Translations under genes and position numbers: made by a program
The notes under the pieces: model-generated
What the model saw: only the letters and a program-made list of their open reading frames with translations
Databases searched by the model: none
What the model was told of the DNA's origin: nothing
Shown: in pieces, positions 55,001-63,116 of the stretch
Numbering within the stretch: position 1 is the first letter of the stretch
Layout of the letters: each line of letters opens with the position of its first letter
Source: Saxibacter everestensis
GTDB taxonomy: Bacteria > Actinomycetota > Actinomycetes > Actinomycetales > Brevibacteriaceae
Direction of reading: 5' to 3'
DNA: 64,000 nucleotides
Assembly: GCF_025787225.1 (NCBI RefSeq)
Contig: NZ_CP090958.1
Location: 496,001 to 560,000 of the forward strand

Positions 55001-56783
55001 CGACCGGCGGTTCGGCCCGTTCGGCGAGAAGGCCGATGGGACCGACGCATCGGTATTCGCTTCGCTCGGCGAGGTGCTGCCACGCTATCGCCTGCACACC
55101 AGCTACCGAACTTGCCCGGCGGGCCTGGCCAGGTTCGTCAATGAGCACTTTTACGATTCGACGATTTCGAGCCTGCCATTCGCCCGTTCCGGGGACGGTT
55201 CCGGACTTGAATTCGCCTATGTGGCCGACGGAACCGGCATGCCGGATCCGGCATCAGATCAGGTGGAGAGCGTCGATGCAGAGGTAGACCGCGTCGTTCG
55301 GCTAGTGCTCGATCACGCCCGGAATCGTCCGCGCCAGACTTTGGCAGTCGTCACGATCTCGCCGCTGCATGCCCAGCGGGTTTCCGAGGCGATACAGCGT
55401 GCGCTGGTCGACTACCCGTACGTCGCCTCGTTCTTCAGTGAACGCGCACATGAACCTTTTGTGGTCCTGGACAGTGAGCACCTGTACGGGACCACCCGGG
55501 ACGCCGTGATCTTCTCGCTCGGTTACGGGCGTACCGCGCACGGTCGGGTGCTGCATCGGATGGGCCCGCTGTCATCGCGCGGTGGCGAGAAGTACCTGGC
55601 CGCGGCGATAACGCGTGCCCGGCGACGACTGACGGTGGTGTCCTGTTTCACCGCGGCCGACCTGGACGAGAGCAAACTGCACCATGGAGCATCGTTGCTG
55701 CCGAACTTTCTCTCTGAGGTCGCCAAGGGCAGCCAGAGTGCGGATCCGCTGGATTCCGGCCAGGATTTGCTCGCCGCGACAGCTGAATCAGATCCATTGC
55801 TTGCAGACATATCGGAGCGGCTGCTGCGTCGCGGCCTGTTCGGTCAAGTGAATTACGCCGGAGAGATCGACCTCGCGGTGGCAAACCTGCAGGCCGATGA
55901 CAGCGGTATGCTCGTCGCGGTCGAATCCGATGGCACCCGATACGCGGGCACGGCCAGCATTCGGGAACGTGAGCGAATCCGGGAAGAGCAGTTGAGCCGG
56001 CGCGGCTGGCACTATGTGCGAGTGTGGAGCACTGACGTCTTCGCCGACCCACAGGCCGAGACCGACCGAATTTTCGACACCTGGAAGGCTGCTGTCGAGG
56101 AACTGTCGCCGCAGGCAGTGCTCGGGGCCGCGCGTGCAGCTGCCGAGGTTTTCCGGCGCAAGGGTGATCGGCCGAACGTGGCGCCGGGGCTACCGTTGCC
56201 CACCTATCGTGAGGTGGATCTCGATGCGATGCTGGACTGGATCCGCTCGGACGGGGTGGAGCGAGCCAACGACGATCTGCGCGAGATGCTGAGGATCGCG
56301 CTGGCCCAAAAGCGACGCACCGACGAAGGGGAGAAGATCCTGACCGAGGCGGTCCGCCGACTCCGGGAGCGAGAGGCCGAGGCCAAGGCCGGCGCTGCCG
56401 CAGCGGCGCAGGCAAGCGTGAAAGCGGATGATGTGGTGAATGGCGAGACGGGCAGTGCCGGGGGCGGCGCGGCACCCGACGGTGCGACTGCCGACGATTC
56501 GACCGGCGGCACTGACGCTGAGGGCGTGGCTGCCGACGGTGCAGACGGTGCCGGCGATTCGACCGGCCGCTCGGACGATGACGGCGGTGCGGTTTCCGAT
56601 GAATCGAGCGGCCGCACGGTCGATGATGGCCCGACGGAAACCCAGGCTGAGGTAAAAAAAACCCGGCCGGATGTCGAGCCAGTATTACCGAAACTCGCTC
56701 GTGAGGATGAGAATCAAGGCTGGGGCGATTCCGGCGACTCGAACGACGAGCGTCTGCTCCGGGAGCGTCCTCCGCACTGGTAG
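52083..56783 (+). CDS. Giant DUF4011/SF1-helicase-like protein with nuclease-like C-terminus
   Basis: This 1566-residue protein begins with a low-complexity region, then DUF4011 (from LGGRDTLLNYRDSREGTIDL, about 115-260), then an Upf1-like SF1 helicase core. The core is damaged. Its P-loop reads PPGTGAT (G401, T402, G403, A404), where the essential lysine is alanine, and the Walker B DEAS site reads ADSA (about 935). Motifs III (GDEKLLGP), IV (SYRTCP) and VI (ITRARRRLTVV) persist. The C-terminal part has a Vsr/DUF559-like nuclease fold (EIDLAVANL, AVESDGTRYAG, then RERIREEQLSRRGW) and an acidic Asp/Gly/Ala tail. GTG at 52083 was chosen over an ATG 81 bases upstream. The function is unknown; defence or DNA repair is plausible. 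Confidence 0.75.
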   Translation: MSDHQPDQPESTSATPDHATRAGEPRIAVAPSAVPGAGKLSSDAEGGGAHADAAARGGQPADDDAVDAIAAGRAVPGGSGGSGPGDVGLDPNSLDEAFGRWSEQVGNLGGRDTLLNYRDSREGTIDLTQAHPSGLAQLLAGRATRLSSLIRDHDALADARRRARSIRAKAHQLRSERALDAAYLAVGLATWNGAKGTQALDICAPVLLRRVSLVPRGHRLEDFEITLDDDLVVNPALTRFLRNTHDLDVPAEEWVALADRPGSFDPVPVLDRLRKLTGRVSSFTVTQRLVVSTFADIAGPFRDERLPHDNPMLTALAYTESIARDAAAARGAANLTAGKIDGNDAAAERAKRTPASAGRPSPLPDRDPARELLVLDADGDQQEVIDAAIGGESLCVETPPGTGATQLAVNLAANLAYEGKRVLFVSENGDSLDDFIARCDEAGLTDFAFDARELKKTRQRSMIRKITANERAVKPDTDKVFDALRGFRSELSAHTDALHLEREPWGVSAHGAMEHLARLTSARPAPATTVRLTPELLKSPSGRRERLERDLERLSSLGAFTLGVEDTAWFGAYLPTDDAAASAHEIVNRITSESLPDLLSRMPELAEKADLKPARTVAHWREQLTVLLEIRQTLDRMSPEVFEQPLDDMIAATGTTDYRAKIGSDIGTMARRRLKKLAREFVRPGAIVDDLHRALINVRDQRVRWGRLARHDGMPRVPRGLVDVNEKFSSLWDDLQELNPVMETTPDGAGLERMQLGELQARLEALSDDDDALTDLPERTELDGTLRAAGLGELVADLRQRKVSHDLVAQEFELAWWASVLQAMAADDPAVGGHDGDHMRRVAADFRIADRRHIDMGSERVRWALASGWKTAISTYPDQAGVLRDALRSQTADVGPLVRRAPDVVGALAPVWVMSVLQVPAVLPTGQFFDAVIIADSARVSTPEAAPAIARAHQVIAFGDEKLLGPSTFVVGADRRFGPFGEKADGTDASVFASLGEVLPRYRLHTSYRTCPAGLARFVNEHFYDSTISSLPFARSGDGSGLEFAYVADGTGMPDPASDQVESVDAEVDRVVRLVLDHARNRPRQTLAVVTISPLHAQRVSEAIQRALVDYPYVASFFSERAHEPFVVLDSEHLYGTTRDAVIFSLGYGRTAHGRVLHRMGPLSSRGGEKYLAAAITRARRRLTVVSCFTAADLDESKLHHGASLLPNFLSEVAKGSQSADPLDSGQDLLAATAESDPLLADISERLLRRGLFGQVNYAGEIDLAVANLQADDSGMLVAVESDGTRYAGTASIRERERIREEQLSRRGWHYVRVWSTDVFADPQAETDRIFDTWKAAVEELSPQAVLGAARAAAEVFRRKGDRPNVAPGLPLPTYREVDLDAMLDWIRSDGVERANDDLREMLRIALAQKRRTDEGEKILTEAVRRLREREAEAKAGAAAAAQASVKADDVVNGETGSAGGGAAPDGATADDSTGGTDAEGVAADGADGAGDSTGRSDDDGGAVSDESSGRTVDDGPTETQAEVKKTRPDVEPVLPKLAREDENQGWGDSGDSNDERLLRERPPHW

Positions 56784-56823
56784 TCGCCGTCGGACCGCCC
56801 CAGCCAGGGCCTGAGTGCGGGAG

Positions 56824-57234
56824 CTAGTTGCGGTGTGTCCCGGTTCCGTTCTGTGCCGCGAGCAGGTCGCGGATCTCGCTGAGCAGTTCGCTCTCGGTGG
56901 CCGGGACCTCTTCTTCGATCTGGCCACGCTTGCGCCGGTCGGCGAAAATGTTCATTGGGTGAACGAAGCAGAAGTAGACGACCGCGGCGACGATCAGGAA
57001 GTTCAGCGACGCAGTAATCACCGCGCCGAAGTCAACAAATGTGGCGTCCACTCCTGGCTTGATGAAAAAGCCGAGGCCCTTCATGTTTGCCGAGCCCAAT
57101 GACGCAATGATCGGGTTGATCAGGTTCGTGCTGATTGCGGTGACGATTGCGGTGAAGGCCGACCCAATCACGACCGCGACCGCGAGCTCGATCACATTGC
57201 CTCGCAGAATGAAGTCCTTAAAGCCCTTTAGCAC
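56824..57234 (-). CDS. mscL: Large-conductance mechanosensitive channel
   Basis: This 136-residue protein matches MscL in length and layout: N-terminal KGFKDFILRGNVIELAVAVVIGSAFTAIVTAI, a second helix (LNFLIVAAVVYFCFV) and a cytosolic helical bundle with charged KRGQIEEEVPATESELLSEIRDLL. It opens under membrane tension in hypo-osmotic shock. GTG at 57234 with AAAGGAT upstream fits the conserved start. A longer frame from 57315 adds 27 unconserved residues and was rejected. Confidence 0.95.
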   Translation of the reverse strand: MLKGFKDFILRGNVIELAVAVVIGSAFTAIVTAISTNLINPIIASLGSANMKGLGFFIKPGVDATFVDFGAVITASLNFLIVAAVVYFCFVHPMNIFADRRKRGQIEEEVPATESELLSEIRDLLAAQNGTGTHRN

Positions 57235-57387
57235 GTCGATCCTTTCGATACCGGTAGCTGGCCGGCGTCGACGAGACGGCGGCCGGTAGAAAAATTGGTC
57301 CTGTGAGCCCAACAATACTTAAACCAGCATCGTCGCCAGGAATGCCGGGGCGAGTCGGCATCGGGACGCCGGGGCGAGTCGGCCAAG

Positions 57388-58035
57388 CTAATCGGGCAGC
57401 ACAACAAAGCGCAGAACCGCCGAATCGGATACTGCGGCGATTCGCTTGGCCACCTCGTGGCTCACCCCGACAGTGAGCACGGCGGAGGAATCCGGGCTGA
57501 ATGCGCCCGGCTGCGGGTTCGATGGCCCCTGCAGAACGATGACGTCCTCGGCAATGACGGCGGTCTCGCCACTAAGCCCATCGCCGGCCGGGGCAGAGGC
57601 ATACAGGTTGATCCGTTGCCCGGTAGATAGCAGGCTGGCCGCTTCCCCGTCGGCAAACCGAATCGGCATCGCCACGTCATTGTCTGTTCCCACCAGAACC
57701 CCCGGACCGCGCAGCGAGGCAGTCGTGAGCGGGGTACCCCGCGGCAGCGCTACCGAGGTCGATCGACCGGTCACCGATGCCGGCTCAGCCACGGACTGGT
57801 CCGGCACCAGTGCCGGAGGAAAGAGTTTCGCCGACAGGTCGGAAGCCAAGATCCGCGCACCTGCCGGGATGTCGTGAGCAGCGACCAGTACCCGCACCGA
57901 GCCGGTGTCCGGAGTCAGAATCGTCACCGCAAACGTGGCCGCGAGGCCGCAGCAGAGTGCGGCAATCAACCGACGGTAGCGAAGGAATCGCCGGGACGTC
58001 AGCCGGCTGGTCACCGACCGGAGGATGTCTGCCAT
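57388..58035 (-). CDS. SAF-domain protein (RcpC/CpaB-like)
   Basis: This 215-residue protein has a cytosolic Arg-rich start, one membrane helix (about 23-41) and an SAF domain (VRVLVAAHDIPAGARILASDLSAKLFP) followed by an RcpC-like domain with a VIAEDVIVLQ segment. RcpC/CpaB proteins assist pilus assembly. Isolated actinobacterial copies next to fmdB and mscL are common and unassigned. ATG at 58035 follows minus-strand TATTGT by 6 bases, a leaderless arrangement. Confidence 0.82.
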   Translation of the reverse strand: MADILRSVTSRLTSRRFLRYRRLIAALCCGLAATFAVTILTPDTGSVRVLVAAHDIPAGARILASDLSAKLFPPALVPDQSVAEPASVTGRSTSVALPRGTPLTTASLRGPGVLVGTDNDVAMPIRFADGEAASLLSTGQRINLYASAPAGDGLSGETAVIAEDVIVLQGPSNPQPGAFSPDSSAVLTVGVSHEVAKRIAAVSDSAVLRFVVLPD

Positions 58036-58125
58036 AGGTCGACAATATGGCGGCCAAATGCCCGATGGACCTGGCCGGCGCAGATCTGTGGACAGTTTGC
58101 GGACGCCGGGGAAGCTGTGGAAAAA

Positions 58126-58479
58126 CTACGAGGCGGCGGGTGCCTTCGCGGCTGACGAGTCGGACGATGAGGAAGATGATGACGAACTCGTCGAGGCGCC
58201 GGTAGATGCCGAGCCGGACTTACTATCGGAGGATGTCGAGCCGGAACCGGAAGCGGAACTTTCGGCCGGGCTCTTCTTCGCGGCGGCCGACCCGCTGGAA
58301 GTACTACGCGAGTCATTGCGGTAGAAGCCGGAACCCTTGAAGACCACGCCGACGGTGCCGAATACTTTGCGCAGACGTCCCTCGCAGCTCGGGCACACTG
58401 TCAGCGCGGCATCACTGAAGGACTGCTGGATGTCGAATTTGTTGTCGCAGGCAGTGCACGCGTAGGCATACTGTGGCAC
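58126..58479 (-). CDS. FmdB family zinc-ribbon protein
   Basis: This 117-residue protein has an N-terminal zinc ribbon (MPQYAYACTACDNKFDIQQSFSDAALTVCPSCEGRLRKVF, with CxxC pairs) and a long Ser/Ala low-complexity tail (about 55-117). FmdB-like proteins occur in most actinobacteria; their role is uncertain, with early suggestions of formamidase regulation. GTG at 58479 has GGGGGA 4-5 bases upstream. Confidence 0.9.
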   Translation of the reverse strand: MPQYAYACTACDNKFDIQQSFSDAALTVCPSCEGRLRKVFGTVGVVFKGSGFYRNDSRSTSSGSAAAKKSPAESSASGSGSTSSDSKSGSASTGASTSSSSSSSSSDSSAAKAPAAS

Positions 58480-58623
58480 GTCTTCCCCCTGAAAAGCTCG
58501 CGGTTTGGCACTCTAATGGCTCGAGTGCTAATGATACTCCTGCGTGAGCTGACCGGCGAAATCCTTGGTCAGTGTCGTCCACGACGAAGGCCGTGCCTTC
58601 ACAGCGAAGGCCGTTGGATCGGC

Positions 58624-58636
58624 TAGGCTCGGAGCC
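58624..58636 (+). promoter_or_regulatory. Leaderless-type -10 element
   Basis: TAGGCT (58624-58629) stands 7 bases before the GTG at 58637, the same spacing as for the GPP34 gene. Confidence 0.5.
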
Positions 58637-61297
58637 GTGAGCACAGCGAGCACGGTGAAGAAGACTGCGATCCTGACCATCGCCGTGCTGGCAGTATTGG
58701 CCTTGATCGCCACCATGACGATCGCAACCGTTGTGCGAAGCCCATTGCCGTCGTACACCGACGACGTCACCGTTCCCGGGCTGGCCAAGGATGTGACGAT
58801 CAAACGCGACGAGCTCGGCATCCCCCAGATTTACGCGGAACACTCCGATGACCTGTTCTATGCACAGGGGTTCGTCCACGCACAGGATCGCTTTTTCGAA
58901 ATGGACTACCGCCGGCACGTTACGGCCGGCAGGCTGTCCGAACTGGTGGGAGAGAACCCGGACGCACTCGCGGCGGACAAGCTGATCCGGACGCTTGGCT
59001 GGCGCCGGGTCGCCGAAAAGGAACTGCCGCTGCTCGACAAGTCGACGCGCGAGTACCTGCAGGCGTACGCGGATGGCGTCAACGCCTACCTGGCCGGCAA
59101 ATCGCCCCGTCAGCTTGGGCTGGCGTACACGGTGCTCGGCATGAATAACGAGATCGACAGCGTGGCCCGCTGGTCGCCGGTCGATTCGCTGGCCTGGCTG
59201 AAGGCGATGGCCTGGGATCTGAAAACGAACTTCAACGACGAGCTCGATCGTGCCGGAATGCTGTCTACCGTGAAGGAGCCGGAGACGGTCGATTCCTTGT
59301 TCCCGGCCTACCCGGAAGACCACCCGACAATCGTCACCGCCAAGGAACTCGCGGCCGGACGCGGCGAAAGTGTCAAGGGAACGGTTGAGGAGTCCGCTTC
59401 CGCCGGAGGGGCCGCGGAAGCCGACTCGCACGCCTGGGTAGAGGGCCTTCGGGCAGGCAATCCGGCCGGCGCCGCGCACAAGGCCCTGAACGCGGTGCCG
59501 AACCTGCTGGGCACCGGTGACGGCATCGGATCGAATTCCTGGGTCGTCTCTGGAGAGCTCACTGCGACCGGGAAACCCATGCTGGCCAATGATCCGCACC
59601 TGGGCCTGGCCGCGCCGAACATCTGGTACCAGGCGGGTCTGCACTGCAAATCAGTCGGCGAAGCCTGTCCGTTCGACGTCGCGGGTTTCGGCTTCTCCGG
59701 GCTGCCCGGCATCTTCATCGGGCACAACCAGAAGGTTGGCTGGGGCTTCACCAACCTGGGCGCTGACGTCACCGATTTCTACCTCGAAGAGGTCGACGGC
59801 GACACGTATCGGCGAGATGGCGAGGACGTCCCGCTGGAGACCCGGACAGAAGAGATCAGGATTGCCGGCGCTCCCTCGGTCAAAATCGAGGTGCGCTCCA
59901 CCGTGCATGGCCCGCTGATCTCCGACGCCTACGATGACGCGAAGACCGCGAGCAGATCAGTGCCCAACGGTCAGAAAGACGCCGCTCCCGCTGGGGAGGA
60001 CGACGACGAAGAGGCTCAGCAACGCCGCCCATACGCCTTGTCGCTTTCCTGGACGGCGCTCACGCCGGGCCGGACGGCGGACGCGATCTTCCTGCTGAAC
60101 ACCGCAGAGAACTTTGACGATGTCCGTGAGGCGGCCCGTAGCTTCGAGGTTCCCGGCCAGAACATCGTCTTCGCCGACACGGCCGGGCATATCGGCTATC
60201 AAACGCCAGGCAAGATCCCGGTGCGCAACAACGTCAGCGACGCGCCGGCTCCCTCCGACGGCAGCTGGCCGATGCCCGGCTGGGACAGCTCCTATGACTG
60301 GCAGGGCTTCGTCGATTTCGACGAGCTGCCCAGCGTGCTCGACCCCAGGGACGGGGTGATCGTCACGGCGAATCAACCGGTTATCGAACCGGGCGCCGCG
60401 GAGTTCCTTGGTGCTGATTTCGATTACGGGTTCCGGGCCAAGGCAATACAGCAACAGATTTCGGCCGCGAAAAAGTCAGGCAGGAAGCTGACCGCGGCGG
60501 ACATGAACGCCATCCAGAACTCATCGACGAACGAGTTCGCGAAAAAGCTGGTCCCCTACCTGGAGGACGTCTACGTCGACGAATTCACCAGGGAAGCGGT
60601 CGACCTGCTGAGGGGCTGGGACTACACTCAGCCGGCCGACTCTGCGCCGGCAGCCTACTTCAATGCCGTCTGGAAGAATCTGCAACGGGTGACATTCGAC
60701 GCCGACTTGCCGGAGGGAATGAGCGCGGACGGCAGTGACCGCTGGATGGCGGCGGTGATGAAACTGCTCGATGATCCCGACAACAAGTGGTGGGACGATT
60801 CGAGGACACAGAACAGTGTGGAGAACCGCGACCTGATGTTGGCCGAGGCTCTGACATCTGCGCGGAGCGAACTGACGGCGTCGCTCGGCAAGAACCCTGA
60901 ACATTGGGAATGGGGCATGCTGCACCAGCTCAGGCTCGAGCAGTCTCCACTTGGCGGCGAAGGTGTTCCAGCGCTGATCCGCGGGGCATTCAACGCGAAG
61001 CCGGTCGGCATCGGCGGCGGCACCGGACTGGTGAATGCCACCAGCTGGGACGCCTCGAAACCCGGGTACGACGTCGAGTCGGGCCCCTCGATGCGCATGG
61101 TGCTCGACTTCGGGAACTTCGATCGCTCCACCTGGGTTAGCGTGACCGGAAACTCGGCCCATCCGTTCAGCCCGAACTACCTGGATCAGCTTTCTGCCTG
61201 GGCCGCCGGAGAAACCTTCCCCTGGCCCTATTCCGGCAAGGCGGTCGATAACGCAACGCAGGACGAGATGCGGCTGCTGGCGGAACGAGCAGGGTAG
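58637..61297 (+). CDS. Penicillin acylase family (Ntn) hydrolase
   Basis: This 886-residue precursor has one N-terminal membrane helix (about 9-32), so it is anchored or exported. The alpha-subunit region has YAQGFVHAQDRFFEMDYRRH. After the spacer, GIG|SNSWVV marks autocatalytic cleavage, with Ser299 as the new N-terminal nucleophile. A conserved ANDPHL and VGWGFTNLGADVTDFY follow. It hydrolyses amide bonds of acylated compounds, and acyl-homoserine lactones are possible substrates. It is larger than classical penicillin G acylase alpha plus beta, mainly by loops. GTG at 58637 was chosen over a GTG 72 bases upstream. Confidence 0.92.
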   Translation: MSTASTVKKTAILTIAVLAVLALIATMTIATVVRSPLPSYTDDVTVPGLAKDVTIKRDELGIPQIYAEHSDDLFYAQGFVHAQDRFFEMDYRRHVTAGRLSELVGENPDALAADKLIRTLGWRRVAEKELPLLDKSTREYLQAYADGVNAYLAGKSPRQLGLAYTVLGMNNEIDSVARWSPVDSLAWLKAMAWDLKTNFNDELDRAGMLSTVKEPETVDSLFPAYPEDHPTIVTAKELAAGRGESVKGTVEESASAGGAAEADSHAWVEGLRAGNPAGAAHKALNAVPNLLGTGDGIGSNSWVVSGELTATGKPMLANDPHLGLAAPNIWYQAGLHCKSVGEACPFDVAGFGFSGLPGIFIGHNQKVGWGFTNLGADVTDFYLEEVDGDTYRRDGEDVPLETRTEEIRIAGAPSVKIEVRSTVHGPLISDAYDDAKTASRSVPNGQKDAAPAGEDDDEEAQQRRPYALSLSWTALTPGRTADAIFLLNTAENFDDVREAARSFEVPGQNIVFADTAGHIGYQTPGKIPVRNNVSDAPAPSDGSWPMPGWDSSYDWQGFVDFDELPSVLDPRDGVIVTANQPVIEPGAAEFLGADFDYGFRAKAIQQQISAAKKSGRKLTAADMNAIQNSSTNEFAKKLVPYLEDVYVDEFTREAVDLLRGWDYTQPADSAPAAYFNAVWKNLQRVTFDADLPEGMSADGSDRWMAAVMKLLDDPDNKWWDDSRTQNSVENRDLMLAEALTSARSELTASLGKNPEHWEWGMLHQLRLEQSPLGGEGVPALIRGAFNAKPVGIGGGTGLVNATSWDASKPGYDVESGPSMRMVLDFGNFDRSTWVSVTGNSAHPFSPNYLDQLSAWAAGETFPWPYSGKAVDNATQDEMRLLAERAG

Positions 61298-61386
61298 AGC
61301 CGTTCCTCAGCTGGTGACTCGTGGATTTGTCGTCGACTCGTGCGTTATTTCCCACTAGTAGTTGACAAACCCACGAATGACCGGCC

Positions 61387-62079
61387 TCAGGCAGGCACGG
61401 TGCAGCGCAGCAGCCCGGACGGGGTCAGGGCGGCATCCACGATCAGATCGTGTTGCTCGGCGGGCAGCGCACCGTTTTCGAGCACCTCGTCGTCGTAGAC
61501 CACGGCCCAGAACTCCGGCCGGCGGACCCCGGACTTTGCCGGCTGGCTCAGGCTCGGCCGGGACTGGCTCAGGCTCAGGCCCGGTCCGGACTGGTTCAGG
61601 CTCGGCCGGGGCTGGCCGGTGACCTGCCCCGTGATCAACGCCGCGAACGCGCGATCGTAGTAACCGCCACCCTGGCCGAGGCGATGTCCGGCACGGTCGA
61701 CGGCCAGGGCCGGTACCAGGATGACGTCGACCCGTCGAACCATGTCTTCGGTGCTGAGCCGTTCACCGATCGGTTCGGGGCCGCCGCCGATGGCGCTCGC
61801 CGAGTACCGGCCGGAATCGAGCGCCCAGCACAGCGTGCGTTCCGGCGCGGCAACCGGCAGGTAGACGGGCGTTCCGGCATTGCGAGCACGGCGAAGTAGC
61901 GGCTCGATATCCGGTTCAGTGGCCAATGGCAGATAGCCGGCAACGGCACGGACGCCGTCCTGGATCGCAAAGAACCCCGCCTCGAACGCCTCGGCGGCAT
62001 CCCGACGCACCTCCGCCGGCATAGCGCGTCGTGCCTGCCGGACAACGCGCCGGATACCTGGCTTTGTTTCAGTTCTCAC
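61387..62079 (-). CDS. 5-formyltetrahydrofolate cyclo-ligase
   Basis: This 230-residue enzyme converts 5-formyl-THF to 5,10-methenyl-THF using ATP. The signature GQGGGYYDRAF and the N-terminal R--RRAMPAEVRR helix are present. A Ser/Pro/Gln-rich insert (about 190 to 220), formed by imperfect short repeats, sits before the last beta strands and is unusual for this family. GTG at 62079 with AAGG 8 bases upstream was chosen; GTG at 62085 is an alternative. It is divergent from galU. Confidence 0.9.
   Translation of the reverse strand: MRTETKPGIRRVVRQARRAMPAEVRRDAAEAFEAGFFAIQDGVRAVAGYLPLATEPDIEPLLRRARNAGTPVYLPVAAPERTLCWALDSGRYSASAIGGGPEPIGERLSTEDMVRRVDVILVPALAVDRAGHRLGQGGGYYDRAFAALITGQVTGQPRPSLNQSGPGLSLSQSRPSLSQPAKSGVRRPEFWAVVYDDEVLENGALPAEQHDLIVDAALTPSGLLRCTVPA
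61540..61625 (-). repeat. Imperfect in-frame repeat in the cyclo-ligase gene
   Basis: Three imperfect units of 24-27 bases, each with GGTTCAGGCTC or GGCTCAGGCTC cores, encode the Ser/Gln/Pro insert. Confidence 0.8.
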
Positions 62080-62190
62080 AGTCACCACCTTGGTTCTTCG
62101 TCCACAGCGCGCCTGAGTTGGCGGGGCTCCAGCGGCCTGGTTGCGGGACTTCCGTGCGGCTGTCCGCAGGCTAGCTATTAGGGTAAGTAC

Positions 62191-63111
62191 ATGACAGCTC
62201 AATCACACAGCGCATCCACGACGCCGGCATTAGGAGTCCGGAAGGCGGTTATCCCGGTCGCCGGACTCGGCACCCGTTTCCTTCCGGCCACCAAGGCAAC
62301 TCCCAAGGAAATGCTCCCGGTCGTCGATAAGCCGGCCATTCAATACGTCGTGGAAGAGGCGGTCTCCGCCGGTCTCGCCGACATCCTGATGGTGACCGGA
62401 CGCAACAAGCGACCTCTCGAAGACCACTTTGATCGAGTCGACGGCCTCGAGGCCGCTCTCGAGAAGAAGGGCGATCTGGCTAAACTGCAGGCCGTCCGCG
62501 AGTCGTCAGAACTCGGCGACATCCACTATGTCCGCCAAGGCGATCCGCTGGGCCTGGGCCACGCCGTGCTGAAGGCGGCGGAGCATGTCGGTCACGAACC
62601 CTTCGCGGTGCTGCTCGGGGATGACCTGATCGATGCCCGGGATCCGCTGCTGACGAAGATGATCGAGGTGCAGCAGGCCACCGGGGGTTCCGTTGTCGCC
62701 CTGCTTGAGGTCGACCCTGCGCACATCAATATGTACGGCTGTGCCGCGATGCAGACCACGGACGACGACGATGTCGTTCGGGTGACCGAACTGGTCGAAA
62801 AGCCAGCGGTCGAGGACGCACCCAGTAACCTCGCGATCATCGGGCGTTATGTTCTGGCGCCGGAGATCTTTGAGGTGTTGCGCAAGACCGTGCCCGGACG
62901 CGGCGGCGAAATCCAGCTGACCGATGCCCTGCAGACCCTCGCCCAGGATCCGTCATCGGGCGGCGTGTACGGCGTGGTGTTCCGAGGACGTCGCTACGAC
63001 ACCGGTGACAAGCTCGATTACCTCAAGGCCGTCATCCAGCTTGCCGTCGACCGGGAGGACCTGGGCCCCGATCTGCGTGACTGGCTGAAGACCTACTCGG
63101 TGAACCTGTAG
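62191..63111 (+). CDS. galU: UTP-glucose-1-phosphate uridylyltransferase
   Basis: This 306-residue nucleotidyltransferase has the GalU motifs AVIPVAGLGTRFLPATKATPKEMLPVVDKPAIQYVVEEA, LGDDLIDA and ELVEKP. It makes UDP-glucose for cell-wall polymers and glycolipids. ATG at 62191 follows TAGGGT by 6 bases, so it is probably leaderless. The moeA gene begins 5 bases after its stop, an arrangement common in Micrococcales. Confidence 0.95.
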   Translation: MTAQSHSASTTPALGVRKAVIPVAGLGTRFLPATKATPKEMLPVVDKPAIQYVVEEAVSAGLADILMVTGRNKRPLEDHFDRVDGLEAALEKKGDLAKLQAVRESSELGDIHYVRQGDPLGLGHAVLKAAEHVGHEPFAVLLGDDLIDARDPLLTKMIEVQQATGGSVVALLEVDPAHINMYGCAAMQTTDDDDVVRVTELVEKPAVEDAPSNLAIIGRYVLAPEIFEVLRKTVPGRGGEIQLTDALQTLAQDPSSGGVYGVVFRGRRYDTGDKLDYLKAVIQLAVDREDLGPDLRDWLKTYSVNL

Positions 63112-63116
63112 TCACC

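Noticed and set aside
57340-57390. Direct repeats (GCCGGGGCGAGTCGGC twice) between mscL and the SAF gene
   Set aside because: Short and without dyad symmetry or clear regulatory position; probably sequence slippage.
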